Source: Porogramme epimiltina
Lineage: Eukaryota; Basidiomycota; Agaricomycetes; Polyporales; Polyporaceae
Direction: 5' to 3'
DNA length: 64,000 nt
NCBI GenBank assembly: GCA_900155495.1
Contig: FTLJ01000040.1
Span: 16,234-80,233, forward strand
Shown here: positions 48,134 through 60,035 of the stretch, one piece after another
Numbering within the stretch: the first letter of the stretch is position 1
How the letters are laid out: every line of letters begins with the position of its first letter
Made by a program: the position numbers and the translations under genes
The notes under the pieces: generated by a model
The model's input: only the letters and a program-made list of their open reading frames with translations
What the model was told of the DNA's origin: nothing
Databases searched by the model: none

Positions 48134-48791
48134 GGTGTATGTATCAATAGCGCAGGGGTATGAGGGCTGGGGACGGGTATGGGCGGGGAGAGGAAGAAGC
48201 TGAGAGCCAAGGCTGGACAGGCAGCGCGCACCCGAATGCCCTAATGGGCGTCTATGCGGAGATCAACTTGCACGTGTAAAGACGTCACATGCGCTGACGT
48301 CCTCCCACAGGCGCCCAAAATCCGGATGCACTGCGCAGTGCGGGGCTGGAGGCGCGCGCGAAGACGGAACAAGTTACCGTCTGCACCGCGCACAGTCGCC
48401 ACAAGTGCACGCGACGCGTTCCAGGCGCAAAAGCTATCGGACACGAAGGCAGTTAGGCAAAGCAGCGCTGCGCGCGAATAGCATATGCTTGTGCTACTGA
48501 TACAAGAATGGTCGACTCGGTTCGAGTCCTACACCGGAACTAGAGCATACAACTGATAGCTGAATGTGAGGGGAGGAGAGCGATATGACCATAACATCGT
48601 GCAGGGGATACCATAGAAGAGCGTGCGCCGATACATGAGCATGAGATGGGGATAGAGTGGGGTGGGTAGTGGGAATCGGAGGAGCCCACTTTAACCTGAA
48701 CCATCGTACACCGAGGCGGGCCGTCATCGGATCTGCTTCGAAGCTGCCACGACAAGACATCAGCGCTCCACTACGCCGCGCATAGGTTGCG
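48134..48791. other. Intergenic region upstream of RhoGAP gene
   Basis: Both flanking genes are on the minus strand, so this holds the RhoGAP promoter and the kinase 3' UTR. No exon is supported. A GGTTCGAGTCC string at 48519-48529 resembles a tRNA B box but lacks a matching tRNA fold. Confidence 0.5.
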
Positions 48792-50915
48792 TCACTCACA
48801 AGACATCGTCCGGCTCGCCGTCCGGACCATATCGGCGCCCACGAGCGCTGTGCGGCCCAAGACCGCCCCAAATGAACGCTTGCGGGCACTTGGCGGCGGG
48901 GTCGCGGACGCCGGGTCCCTCTCGGTGTCCGACACAACGTCGAGCTTCGCCGCGAGCTTACGCCAGAGCTTGTTTGTGGCCTTGCTAGTGCTGTTGTGTG
49001 AGGAAGACAAGGGAGTGGAGGGCACAGAGGGGGAGCTCTTGGAAGATACCGCGGAGGTGGACGAATGTGTGGAAGGCACGGGGGACGTGGACGGTTTGTG
49101 AGTGGTCTCTGGCGCCTTGGGTCCCGTTCGCTTGGGGGAGATGGAGATGGGGATGCCCTCGTCCTCCGGCTCCGACTCGGAAGACTCCTCAAAGGTCGTC
49201 CCGACGACCTCCTGGATCGAACGTACCGCTGACCGAGGGTCATCGTGCGAAAGGTGTCTGGCATGCGAGTGCGGGTGCGAGTGCGAGCGGTGGTGAGAAG
49301 TCACGGAATGAACGGATTGGTGGGACCCGGAGCGGGAATGCGATTGGAAGTTGCGCCCGCTCGAGTTCCTGTGCCGCGCGCGAATGCGGACCGCGTACGC
49401 CTCGGCCTGGCTATGGCCGTCGATGCCAGCGTGGTCACCCTCGTCGTCTCCGTCCGTGCCGCTGTTGCCGGGGTCCCGAGACGGCGCGGGGGCATCGGAC
49501 ACTTCGCCGTCCATCTCGAATACACTTTCTTGTGGAAGGAAGCTCTGCGAGCGGCGCATGATAGACGCCGTGGGTGACGAAGGCATGCTCGACGAGAAGT
49601 CCCAGCTGTCCAGAGTCGCATGCGTGTGAATCGACGGCTGCTTGCGCCGTTCCTGACGCTTGGTGAGGGCCGGTAGGCCGCGTAGAATCGCGCTGCACAA
49701 ATAGCTCGGCTTCCGCGCACCCTTGAAGAACGGCATCTGCAAGAGCTCCGTCGCCGTCGGCCGCCTCGAAGCATCCTTATTGAGGCACTTGGCAACGACG
49801 TCCGCAAATGCGGAAGAGTACTTGTGTTGACCGCCGGTCCGCTCGAGACGTGGCGGGTCGTCCCTCACTGTGGATAGGAGAACCTGATGGGGGTCCATTC
49901 GGGACCGGGGCGCGCGTCCTTGCGCGAGCTCGAGAGCCGTAATGCCGAACGACCAGATGTCGGCGGATGCATCGTACTGCTTGCCCTTGATAACCTCCGG
50001 CGCCATCCAACACGGGGTTCCGACGAACGACTTGCGCTTCCCTAGAATGACCGGCCTCTGGGGAGGTAGCGGAGCGGACACGGTACGAGCATGCCGACCA
50101 GAGTCAAAGTTGATGGTTCGAGACTTAGTAGGCTGTGTCCCTTCGGAATCCCAAAGAAAGGCGGCGACGCCGAGGTCACCAAGGAGCACGGTCCCGTCCT
50201 CGTCAATCAAGAGGTTTGCCGCCTTTACGTCGCGATGAATAAGCCCGTTGATATGGAAATAACTGTGTATGGAGTTATCAGTTCGTCAGCTTCGATCTCA
50301 AGCACGACATGCCACCACAAATCCGTGACGGCCGGACACATCTTGGAATTCTTCCCACTCCTTCCACCCACCGCCATCATGGGATGCCAGGAGCAAAAGA
50401 CACTCCAGAGATTTGGGCGGGCACGTCTGATTTGCACGCGCGGAGCCAATACCAGAGATGAATGCCTGCACTTACTTGAGTCCTTCCAGAGCTTGCCTGA
50501 GGATGCAACGAATAACCTCCTCCTCCAAACCACCAGACCACGAGTAGCGCATGACGTCGGCCACGCTGCCGGCATTCATGAGACGCATCGCGATATAGAG
50601 TTTGTGGCCCTCGACCCATGTCCCACGGACGCGCAGCACGTTCGGGTGCTTCGACAGAGACATGAGTTGCGTCTCATTCTGGAGTAGGCGCAAAGCACTG
50701 GGCGGGAGGCGGTCGAGGTCGAGGACCTTCAACGCGCAGGGGATATGGGCAGCGCCGTCGGAGGGCTGATACTGGGCGGCATAGACTACGGAAGATGCGC
50801 CGAAGCCGATGGGCAGGCCTACAGCGTAGTCCGTGTGGTCGTTGCTAGTGCGGACATTGTTGGAATGGGAGTGCTTGAAAAGCGGTGAGGACGCACCTGT
50901 AGAGTTGCCACTCAT
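48792..50915 (-). CDS. STE20-group FRAY/OSR1-like serine/threonine protein kinase
   Basis: A two-exon gene of about 620 codons. I choose ATG 50913-50915 (MSGNSTGASSPLF), since the longer frame has only a TTG upstream. The glycine loop reads IGFGASSVVYAA, typical of FRAY kinases; the VAIK lysine is in CALKVLDLD. An intron of about 230 nt (near 50488-50258) splits the kinase. The catalytic loop is HRDVKAANLL, the metal motif is DLG (GDLGVAAFLW), and the activation segment carries an insertion of about 30 residues before FVGTPCWMAPEV. The lobe ends at RRPTATELLQMPFFKGA. A disordered Ser/His-rich tail (QSVHSVTSHHRSHSHPHSH) follows; I see no OSR1 C-terminal substrate-docking domain. It likely signals in stress or polarity pathways. 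The last codons could alternatively be spliced from GTGAGT at 48797. Confidence 0.9.
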
Positions 50916-53547
50916 CCTCCACCGCTCCAATGAACTTCCTCGAAAATTGCTCGATTGCTGCAGGCATGACTAAAGACTAGGCAAATGTTGCGACCACCGT
51001 TCTCAGGGACTGTGCAACACCTTAAGGCCAGGAAGTGTGGTACGATAAGAAGCGGCCAGGGCCTTATAAAGGTCGTCCACAGTGACCAAGATAGGTGCTG
51101 AGGTAACGTAAGGTTGTGGTGCTGCGAGGCGTTTGGCGTCGACAGTGAGGGGATGTCGGGTTACAGCACAGTAAGCGATCTCCCAGCGGCGTAGCGGTGG
51201 AGCCGTTCGTCGCGAGGTTGCCAGTGAGGGGTCGAGCAGGACGGTTAGGAGCCTGGCGTCGTTATAAGGGTGAACGAAGAGAAGGAAGAGGAAGAGGAAG
51301 CTGCGGCGGCGACGGCGACGGCGGTGGTGGTAGAATGTGAACAAGCACTTAGGGCATGATCAGCCACACGGACGAAATGTGGGGTGGCCGCTGTCGGCGA
51401 GAAGGTGAGGCGCCGTTTGGCCTCGTCCGGTGGGGCGGCTCGCGTCGGGTATCTGATGCGGTACACACGTTCTCCAAGTGCCCCCTCTTCTCCCTTCGCA
51501 CGTTCCGGTGCCCCTTTCCGCAGGCCGAACGGCCGTCTTCAGCAAGACAAGCGTGGGGGTGCGAGAGGGGTGCGGGGTAGAATGCCGATGAGGTCACTGG
51601 CATCGGAGGCCAAGCTCGCGCCAGACTGACCCGGCCTGAGCCATTCTTGGCAAGCGCCCGCCATTCCAGCTCGTGATTCCTTCCTCCTGACGGCCCTGTT
51701 CCGTTGTGTCGGCTCATCACTGCCATTTCGGTCACTCAACGCCTCAGTACCCCACGAGAAATACCCATTTCGGCAGTGCTCCTTCTCGGAATGCGTCGCT
51801 CATACTTCCGTCCTCTCGAGGTCGTGCAGATCCGGGGAAACATTGAGAGCATCGGGAGCCGCGGAGTTTCAAGGGCGCGCGTCTTTCCCATGCTCATCAA
51901 ATGCCGGAGTACGTACCGAGCTCCCTTGCCCCTCACCTTGCACCTCTGCGCCAAGTTTAGTTGATCTTCCTTGCGTTGCTCCCATTCCGAGCGGGGATCG
52001 CGCGCAGTCGTCGGCATTCCCTCCGTTCCGTCGCCACCTTCTGCTGCTCACCTGCTCACCTTCAACGGTCGTTTTGCGCTGTGCTCTTAAGCTTTGTGCC
52101 CTCTCTACGGAGGTGAAAAGACGTTGACGTACGCTTAAGTGACACCACTTCAAGATCTCAAGGATGCATGCGGCTCTCGGAACGTATCTCCCGGAAGAAG
52201 CACGAGCAGTATGCCACGTTTCATGGTAGCGCGCTTCTCCTCCGCTGACATCTCACGCTGTGGCCCCGCAAGCTGCGTGTGACTGTGTTCAGCGCTCTGC
52301 CTGGCCAGCTCGTTGTCCTGAAGCGTGGTACGCTGGTGGTGCGGTGGATGGTTCAAGTAGGATAAATATATTTCGTAATGAAGCAATGACCCTGAGGTCG
52401 AGAGTTTGAGGCTATCCGGAAGCGTATACTAATGGATATCCATCATAGCCCGTTAATGTGCATCACGGAGAAGGTACCGGAGCGATCGTACCGTAGTGCG
52501 ACGTGCACGTTCTAGCTGCGGCCCCAGTGTCCTGGATGCAGCCTCGGTGTCTCTCGATCGCAACCCCGCAGTCGCAAGCTGCAACCCTCTCTAGCCAAGT
52601 AGGAGCACTGGTGAGGGGGGTCGGAAATTGATCTAGTGAAAGGAACGGGCATAGGAGGTTGAGCTCCTGCCGATATTAACGAGCGCATAGATAGCATGTG
52701 CACCGCGCATTTCTATTCCGAAGTCCGACTTTTGTTCCGTCGCACTTCGTCCGAACTCCGTGGTGTGGGATGACAGGGCTCGAACGACTCGGACTCACCG
52801 AACCCAGGTCCCACCATCAATAGGACCGGTCTCCGGAACGGGCTGGAGGCTCATCTCACGTTGTACATGGAGCCTGAACTTCTCTACCGGCAACAGCCCC
52901 GCGCAGCGGTGGGGACGTCGGTGGCGCCTTCGGAGCGTATGGGACCGTGCGGGAGCGGAAGAAAAACTCTCGGAGAAGCAATAGTGCGGAGGGTTTGGGG
53001 CTGGAAGCTGCTGGAAGATGAATCTTCTGCGATGAGGTCGTGTGTCAAAGTGGGAGCAGAAACAGCTCAGCCAGGAGGATCGATCGGATCGAAGAGGAAA
53101 TGGAAACGCCCGGGTTTTGCAATTCGCGCTCGCGCGCAGCGGTCTAGCGACATTCCGCGAGGTGAACCCGAGGAGGGTAGGGAGATCGCGGAGAGAAAGA
53201 GAAATAAGCAGCGACCAAGGTACGGATGTCGAGAAGTCGGGGGTGCACGAGGGCGTCGGAGGCAGTCGGGTCTGGAGAAGAGGAGGCGGGGAGGCGAAGG
53301 GGAGTCGGGCCCAGTTGGGTTACGTAAAGGCGTACGGGGCGCTAGGGCGGCGTAGACCGGGCTAATCGTCGGAAGCGGATTGGCTGAAAACGCCGCGATA
53401 AGGGTGGCTTGGGCTGACGTAAGGAGGAGTGGCGGCTGAGGCAAAGGCCGGGCAGGACTGGTTGATATCTGCGACCCTGCCACATCGCTGCACCGGCAGC
53501 CCTCGGTGCCTCTCCTCTCTCCCTCCCCTCCTCCTCCCTCTCCGTAC
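50916..53547. other. Large intergenic region between two kinase genes
   Basis: About 2.6 kb separates the divergent starts of the FRAY-like kinase and SRPK. Apart from the doubtful minus-strand DUF6699-like frame at 51003-51600, I see no exon chain. Arg-rich frames at 52860-53360 on the + strand have the composition of chance frames in GC-rich sequence. Most is probably promoter. Confidence 0.45.
51003..51600 (-). CDS. Possible small DUF6699-like gene or remnant
   Basis: A minus-strand frame from about 51300 to 51003 reads LLDPSLATSRRTAPPLRRWEI, then LAAPQPYVTSAPILVTVDDLYKALAASYRTTL. The order of blocks (a PPLxW-like segment, an A-x-P-x-x-P segment, then VTVxDxLxAL) resembles the DUF6699 domain that is abundant in Agaricomycetes. 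An upstream ATG in another frame (about 51600, MPVTSSAFYPAPLS) would need an intron that I cannot place with good splice sites. The frame stops 88 bp before the kinase ATG. It may be a real gene, a decayed copy or chance. Confidence 0.3.
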
Positions 53548-56439
53548 ATGGCGCCGAAACAGCCCTGCGCGAAATATCAATACGTCGTCACCGCCTCGGG
53601 TCCCAAGATCGTCCCCGTGCCAGACGCCTCCTCCAAGGATGAGGAGTCACCCGCGGACTACAACTCGGGGGGTTATCTCCCGGTCAAGATCAACGACACT
53701 TTCAAGGACGGCAGGTACCTCGTCCTCCGCAAGCTTGGGTGCGTCTTTTGCCATTCCTCGCCCCCGTCTCCGCGCCTCCCGGGCCCGGCGGGTGGCCGCG
53801 TGCTTCTGCTAACATCACACGATCAGGTGGGGGCATTTCTCGACCGTGTGGCTTGTGAAGGACAATCAGTACGTCTCTTCCCTTCTTCACTCTTTCTATG
53901 TTCTCGGGTTCCTGCGGGGACTTTCTAAGCAGCGAGACATCTCGTGATTGCAATATTTGGGATCGAGTGGTCTACTGGGTTTATGCTCGTGACGAAATTC
54001 AACGCCCGCTTGTAATCCCCGCTCTCGCGACCCACATGTCATTCATGACCTACTTCAATATATCGTCCCCTTGCGATGCCCATGCCCTCTTAGGAGCTTT
54101 AGTTCGCGTCTTTTACAATGCGGTTCGTACCCTTCGCGGCCCGTCTTAGTTGAACCGCTAAATGGCGCGGATCAAATCTCACAAACCACCGTCTGGTTCG
54201 GGGACATGGCTGTTGCTTTCGCTATGCTAAGCGTAGTAATTATCATAAGCATCCTGCAATACCGATGCGGTTCTTTCAAGCCATTCGCATATATTCGTGT
54301 GTATGACCTGCCGTTGACACCTCTTCCTCTCTTTTTAGGACTCGTCGTCACTCAGCGCTGAAAGTCGTGAAGTCGGCCGGCCGATATGCTGAGACGGCTC
54401 GTGACGAGATCAAACTCCTGCGTCGAGTTATGGACGCCAACCCTTCACATCGGGGCCGCAATCACGTCGTCTCCTTCCTCGACCACTTCGAGCAACCGAG
54501 TCCCGGCGACAACCACATCTGCCTTGTATTCGAGCCATTAGGCGAGAATCTGTTAGCTCTGATTGAGCGTCACAAGAAGGAAGGCGTGGCTGTTGACCTC
54601 GTCCGTGCTATTGCGAAGCAGCTCCTTCTCGGGCTACAGTATCTACATGACGAGTGTGATTTAGTTCACACAGATATTAAGCCGGAGAACATTCGTGAGT
54701 GATTACTTTTGATAAATGAATACAGATGACTGATTTTCGAGCAGTCATCTCGATACCGGACGTGGAATCTCATATTCAATCTGAGCTTTCTCGCTCCCCC
54801 TCCCCAACATCACGAAAGGTCGCTGTACCTCCAAAGCAGCTCGCCCGTACTACCATTACGATACCCCGGCATAAAGCCAACCGTGACCGACAAGTGCAGA
54901 TATTCGACTCGCAACCCCTCCCGAGTCCCTCCTCATACAGCTGTCCAAATTCCCCTGCCCGCCTCAGCTACATCTCCCGCGTCAATTCCGCGCAGAGCGC
55001 GCTCTCCTCTTCCGTCACGAGCATGAATGAGGTCCGAAGGATGAGTGTTAGCAAGCTCGCGCTGACCACTCGCAATTTGGAGTCGTCGGGATCCTCCGAG
55101 GGTTCGGACGATTCCAGCGGGAGCGGGTGCTCTGGCTCAACTTCGGAAAGCGATTCCGTCCTCGTCTCGTCGAGCGTCGCCACTTCCCTCAGCAATGACA
55201 CCGCCCCCACATCTGTCGCGAGCGTTTCCAGCGTTCTAGGCAAGATGTCTCTCACCAACTTAACCTCGTCCGAGCCATGTACGTGTACATGCAACTCGGA
55301 GGCGGATGTGGAGCAGGAAGCGAAGTCACAACCGCCAACAAGACCTACACCAGGGCCTTCATTACTTAGCCAAACCGCTCCTCCCAAATCTGCCGTTCCT
55401 GCCCGTTCATCATCAAGATGCTCTCTCCATCCGGACTCGCCCTCAATATCTCACCCTCCCTCCGACCCATCTTCCTCCCGTGCCTGCCTGCCCGCCGATC
55501 AGCCAGCGGCCCTTCCCCCACCTCTCCCCATCTCGATCAAGATCGCCGACCTCGGAAACGCGACCCCCACGCGCAAGCACTACACCGAGGATATCCAGAC
55601 ACGGCAGTACCGCGCGCCGGAGGCCATCGTCGGGCGCACGGACTGGGGCGCGACGGCGGACATGTGGTCCGTCGCGTGCGTGCTGTTCGAGCTGCTCACC
55701 GCCGAGTACCTCTTCGACCCGCAGAGCCAGGGTGACCTGTTCGGCAAGGACGACGACCACGTCGCGCAGATCATCGAGCTCCTTGGCGAGTACGGCGAGA
55801 CGAAGTGGAACGGGCGGTACAGCCGGGAACTGTTCGACAGCTCAGGTGAGTCGCGGGGGTCTTTCGCCTGCTTTCTGACCGCCTCGCCTGGGCGGGGGTG
55901 GTTTATATCTGTGCGGGGCGCTGGGGCGAGCGCCTGCCCGATTGAGATAGGTGCTCGGAGGAGGCGGGGCCCGGGGCTAAGATGTGGTTGGACAGGTTGG
56001 ATCTCGAGGTTTGGGGGATTTGCCCCCGCTCCGCACGCGCCGGGCGCAGTCCGCTGATGCTCGTCCTGATCGCACCCTGATCCCGAGCCATTCGACTTGC
56101 CGTTCTGGGGCTCGTGGGCGGCGCTGCCAGGCTCTGTTGCTCTCCCCGACGCATCTCTTCATTCTTGTGCCGCATGGCTATGACTTCGGACGTGCTTGCT
56201 GACGCCCTCGTTATCTCTCCACAGGCGCGCTGCGATACATCCGGAACCTGAAGCCGTGGCCGCTGAAGCGCGTCATGGTCGAGAAGTACCTGTGGGCCGA
56301 GGGCGACGCGCAGGCGCTGTGCGAGTTCCTCGAGCCGATGCTCGTCATCGACCATCGCGCCCGGGCGCACGCGCGCGACATGGTCGACCACCCGTGGCTC
56401 GAGGTCGACCCGCTCAGCGAGGACCTCTGGGGCTGGTAG
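53548..56439 (+). CDS. SRPK-type serine/arginine protein kinase
   Basis: A five-exon gene of 634 codons. ATG 53548 opens MAPKQPCAKYQY; the kinase starts at YNSGGYLPVKINDTFKDGRY, a hallmark of SRPKs. Glycine loop KLGWGHFSTVWLVKD spans intron 1; the ATP lysine is in SALKVVKSAGRYAETARDEI. The catalytic loop is HTDIKPENI. A Ser-rich spacer of about 260 residues (54745-55525) then splits the kinase, as in all SRPKs, before IKIADLGNA and the TRQYRAPEAIVG loop. The C-lobe ends with MVDHPWLEVDPLSEDLWGW. SRPKs phosphorylate RS dipeptides of SR splicing factors. Introns 2 (53869-54338, 470 nt) and 4 (55846-56224, 379 nt) are unusually long. An SR-type protein gene is the next gene downstream on the same strand. 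Confidence 0.95.
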
Positions 56440-57629
56440 GCTCCCGGGGTCCGACGCAGCGGACGTGCGCCGTGCGCGGGCGGGGGCGCGGCGGTGTGGC
56501 ATGTCTTGATGCGTGTGTGTGCGCGCGGCGCGCTCGCGGTTCTGGCTTGGGTCTGGCGACCGATAATGCGCGGCGTGCGGTGGATTCTCCGGCTTCGCAA
56601 GGGCGGAGCGTGCTGGCCTTTCCTTCTTCCCTGGCCCCCGACGCGGGGCTCGTTGTTTTAATGTGCTTAGCGTTCCTTCGGTCTCCCCTCCCCTGTTGTG
56701 CTTCTATCGCTTACATTATGGCCAGCACGCCGCGCCCTGTTCTCTCTCGGTTCTGGCTTCCGTTCTCGCATTCTTAGAGCTCTGGACTGCACCTTGCTTA
56801 CACTGCTTTCTCGTCATGCATCCCCCCCTCTACCGAATGCGTCACCCCCACCCCTAATTGGCTCATCTCCTCACGCACATCGTCCTTCTACACCCCCCAC
56901 ACTCCGCACCTGTGTCACCCCCATCCACCCGCAGCATCCTTTCACGTTTCTCGACTCCTATCATTATGGGGCCCCACATATGCGTCTTCTCTTCCCCTCA
57001 TACCGCTCCTCCGCTTTTCTTCACGGGTCTCTGTCATTGTCCGGTGCAATATGTGCTCTCTTCTCTCCACTCTCCACTACTAGACGCTGTAGCTATGGTG
57101 CCTCCTCTCCGCCTCGCGACGTGTTCCCGTTCTTGTACATACGTTACGCAGACCGCGAATAGTGGCCAGCCGTCCTCGTTCCCGATATCTGTCCCGATCA
57201 GCAGTGTGGTCTGAGACGAGTAGCGACGTCTTATGTGGCAGCGTGCGCGGGGGCGAGAAGCCAGGTCGAGTCAGCCGGCGGGCGTCTCGGTGGTATTGTG
57301 GGCCGTTGCGTGAGAGAGCACGTGTGCGTCCGAGCAGTCGGACCTGTCGAGAGTCGAGGCTCGAGTTGGCCGGTGACGCCAACACGCCAGCGGGCCTCGC
57401 GGATGTGGGCAAGCGGGGTGGTGGTGGCTGCAGCCTGCGTGGGCGTGCGTGCAGCAGCGGCGGCGGGTCGTGGAAGGGGGCCGGCCCGGAGGCTGTGATT
57501 GGTTGGAGCTCAGGTCACCGCTGGCCGGCGCCAAACCACAAAGTGGCGAGGAAATTTGGGACACGGCGGCGGTTGGCGCGCTGCAGCGTCTTGCTCTCTG
57601 CCCGTCACCACCGTCTGCATCTCTCTCGC
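56440..57629. other. Intergenic region, SRPK / SR protein
   Basis: This 1.2-kb tandem spacer holds the SRPK 3' UTR and the SR-protein promoter. ATTGG at 57498-57502 (CCAAT on the other strand) lies about 130 bp upstream of the SR-protein start. No exon is supported. Confidence 0.5.
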
Positions 57630-60035
57630 ATGACCGCCCCTCCGCTTGCTGCCTCGGTCAGCGAGCATTCCCCCTCCAAGCACCCAGAACCCTGGGCCCC
57701 CATGGACGTTGACCCCGCCCGCGACCGTGCCGGGCAGGGCCCCGACCCCGACGCGAACGGCGCTCCACGCGCCGGCAGCGACCGCGGGGCTCCCTCCGAC
57801 GGCCCCGACTACGCCAACGGCGCTGCGCCCGCCAACGGCGCCGACACCGCCAACGGGAGTGTCCGCTCTGACGGCCCACAGCGCGGCGAGAAGATTATCA
57901 AGGTGCTTAATCGGTCTCTACTTCGTGTGCCGTTTGTCGTAGTCTCCCCCCTCTCTCCTCTCTATCTCTCTCTCTTGGCCCTGTAGGCTCGCCCTTGCCT
58001 CGCTCTGCTTGTCTCCCTCCTCGTGCTCTCATGCAGCGTGGCCCCGCACCCTCGCTCGCTCGTGGCCGGAGCTCGCCATGTCTCTCTCTGTCGAGCGGTT
58101 GGGGGGACCCCAGGCCGTTGTGACAGGGCCGCCGCATCGTGGCGCGCCCCGTTTCACCGTCCTCTGTTGTGTGGTGCGGCCTGGGGACGACTACGCACGG
58201 ACCATCCTACAGGGCCGCCGCGCTTGGGGGCTATCTGGCAATGTTCGAGAGGCGCCCCTGTGCTAGAGCGCCGTTCTCTGCTTCTTTTCCCCTCCCCTCG
58301 CGCACTGTTTCCTCCCTTTACGTCTCTTTCTCTGCCGCTGCTGTTCCCCCCTCTGCCCCCCTCTGCTTCCCTTCACCTTCCCTGTTTCGTGTTTGCTGAC
58401 GGCTTGCTCTCTCTCTCATGCTACGCGCTGCTGGCCCACCTCCGCCGACCCGGGATGCTGCCGTTCCTCTGGGCCTTCAGCCGAACAAAGTTTACATTGG
58501 CGGCCTGCCCGAACACACGCGCAAGGAGGACCTCGAGAGCTGCTTTGGCAAGATCGGGAACATCGTAAACATCGAACTCAAGTAAGTACAGACTCCGCGC
58601 ATCCCCCAGTACGTCACGCTGACCAGAGGGCGGTGCATCGTGTGAACAGGGTGGGATATGGTTTTGTGGTAAGTCGAAAGAGCGTTCTACGCCGCGCACT
58701 TCTAGGTCTGACCGGCCTCTCCCCTACTAGGAATTCGACAGCCGCGAAGCGGCGGAGGAAAGTGTCGCCAAATACCACGAGGGCTATTTCATGGGAAATA
58801 AGATACGTGTCGAAATCTCGCATGGAGGCGGAAGAACTGCGAAATATAGCGGAGATCCCGGAGCATGCTTCAAGTGCGGCCAGATGGGTCACTGGGCGAG
58901 GTGGGTGCCCTCGGCGTCTTATTATCATAGATTAGACCCTGACCAGCTTCTTCTTTCCTAGGGAGTGCCCCAACCACATGGCCAGCGGGTATGTGCACAC
59001 GACTTGGGGTAAATTTCGGAGTTGTGTAGCTGAGGCACTTGCTTGATTGCTCAGACGTCGTTCGAGCCATCCTGGAAGTGATGCTCCTCTCATTGACCGC
59101 ATCCAACCTCCCAGAGACTACGCTCCCCCTCCCCGGGACTACCCCTACGGGCGGGGGGAGTATCCGCCGCGCTACCTCCCGCCTGGCGACCCTCGCTACT
59201 ATGATTACCCGCCTCCGCCTCGCAGGGATGGTTACGCTCGGCCGCCTTCCCCGCCGCCGAGGGACTTCAGAGACTATCCTCCCCCTCCGGCTGTCCGGTC
59301 TACTAGAGATTATGATGACTACAGGATGCGGGGCGCTCCGCCCCCACCGCCTGCTCGCTTGGACTCTCGGGGCTACTATCCTGAGGGGGAACCTGTTCCG
59401 CCTCCTGGCTACCCTCGTGGTTATCCTCCCCCTCCTCCTCGGGACTACTACGACCGCTATGACCGCAGGAGCGGGGCTGCGCCTCCCGAGAGATACGGTT
59501 CTTACCCGCCGGCTGCTGTCAGACCTCGCACACCTCCTGGGGCGCCTCCCGCCCGTGCTCGTGACGACTACGACCGCCCGCCTCCTCGGTATGTGTCTAG
59601 AAAGGCTGCCTTCTTTCTGGCGCTGACGCCCCTCCGCAGCGAGTATCCGGAGGCTCGCGGCCGACCGGTGTCTCCCCCTCCTGCTCGTTATGGCGACTAC
59701 CCTCCCCCTCGTGCTGGGAGCGTCGAATCTCGCTACCGGTGCGCACCGCCATTCGGAGTTCTCCCGCCGCCGTGGACCTGACTTCCTTCTCTCCTCATTG
59801 CAGCCGCCGGTCTCAAAGCCCTCCTCCCCGCGCGTCCCCTGGTGGTCCCTACGACTCTGCGGGCTACGGCGCCGGCTCTACGGGCGCGGCTTACAACGGC
59901 AGCTCTGGCTACGCGGGCAACGGATACTCGGCCGGGGGCGCGCCCTCGTCTGCTAGGGGCTCTGGCGGCAACAGAGACTACGCGCAGCCGCGTGCGCGCG
60001 AGGCGGAACCTGCGAGCTCCTACCGCCGCGCCTAG
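57630..60035 (+). CDS. SR-type RNA-binding protein: RRM, CCHC zinc knuckle, Pro/Tyr/Arg-rich tail
   Basis: A multi-exon gene of about 480 codons. ATG 57630 opens an acidic, Asn/Gly/Asp-rich N-terminus ending in KIIK at 57902. After a 578-nt intron, exon 2 starts at 58481 with PNKVYIGGLPEHTRKEDLE, the RNP2 of an RRM. RNP1 is VGYGFVEF across two short introns, and MGNKIRVEISHGG ends the RRM. A zinc knuckle CFKCGQMGHWARECP follows, split by an intron near 58900-58961. The tail is dense in RDY, PPPPR and RYG repeats, with scattered RS/SP dipeptides, and ends SSYRRA at 60035. The RRM plus knuckle layout matches SRSF7/RSZ-type splicing factors. Its tail offers few strict RS runs, so phosphorylation by SRPK is plausible but not certain. 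Confidence 0.88.

Noticed and set aside
48519..48529. GGTTCGAGTCC string that matches a tRNA B box
   Set aside because: The flanking bases do not form a T-stem or acceptor stem, and no A box lies at the right distance.
52770..52825. Possible minus-strand tRNA (GTTCGAGCCC near a TCATCCCA end)
   Set aside because: The T-stem does not pair, and there is no D-arm or matching 5' acceptor.
52861..53355. Arg-rich 164-codon + strand frame before SRPK
   Set aside because: Composition alone explains it; there is no domain, no exon chain, and no conserved start context.
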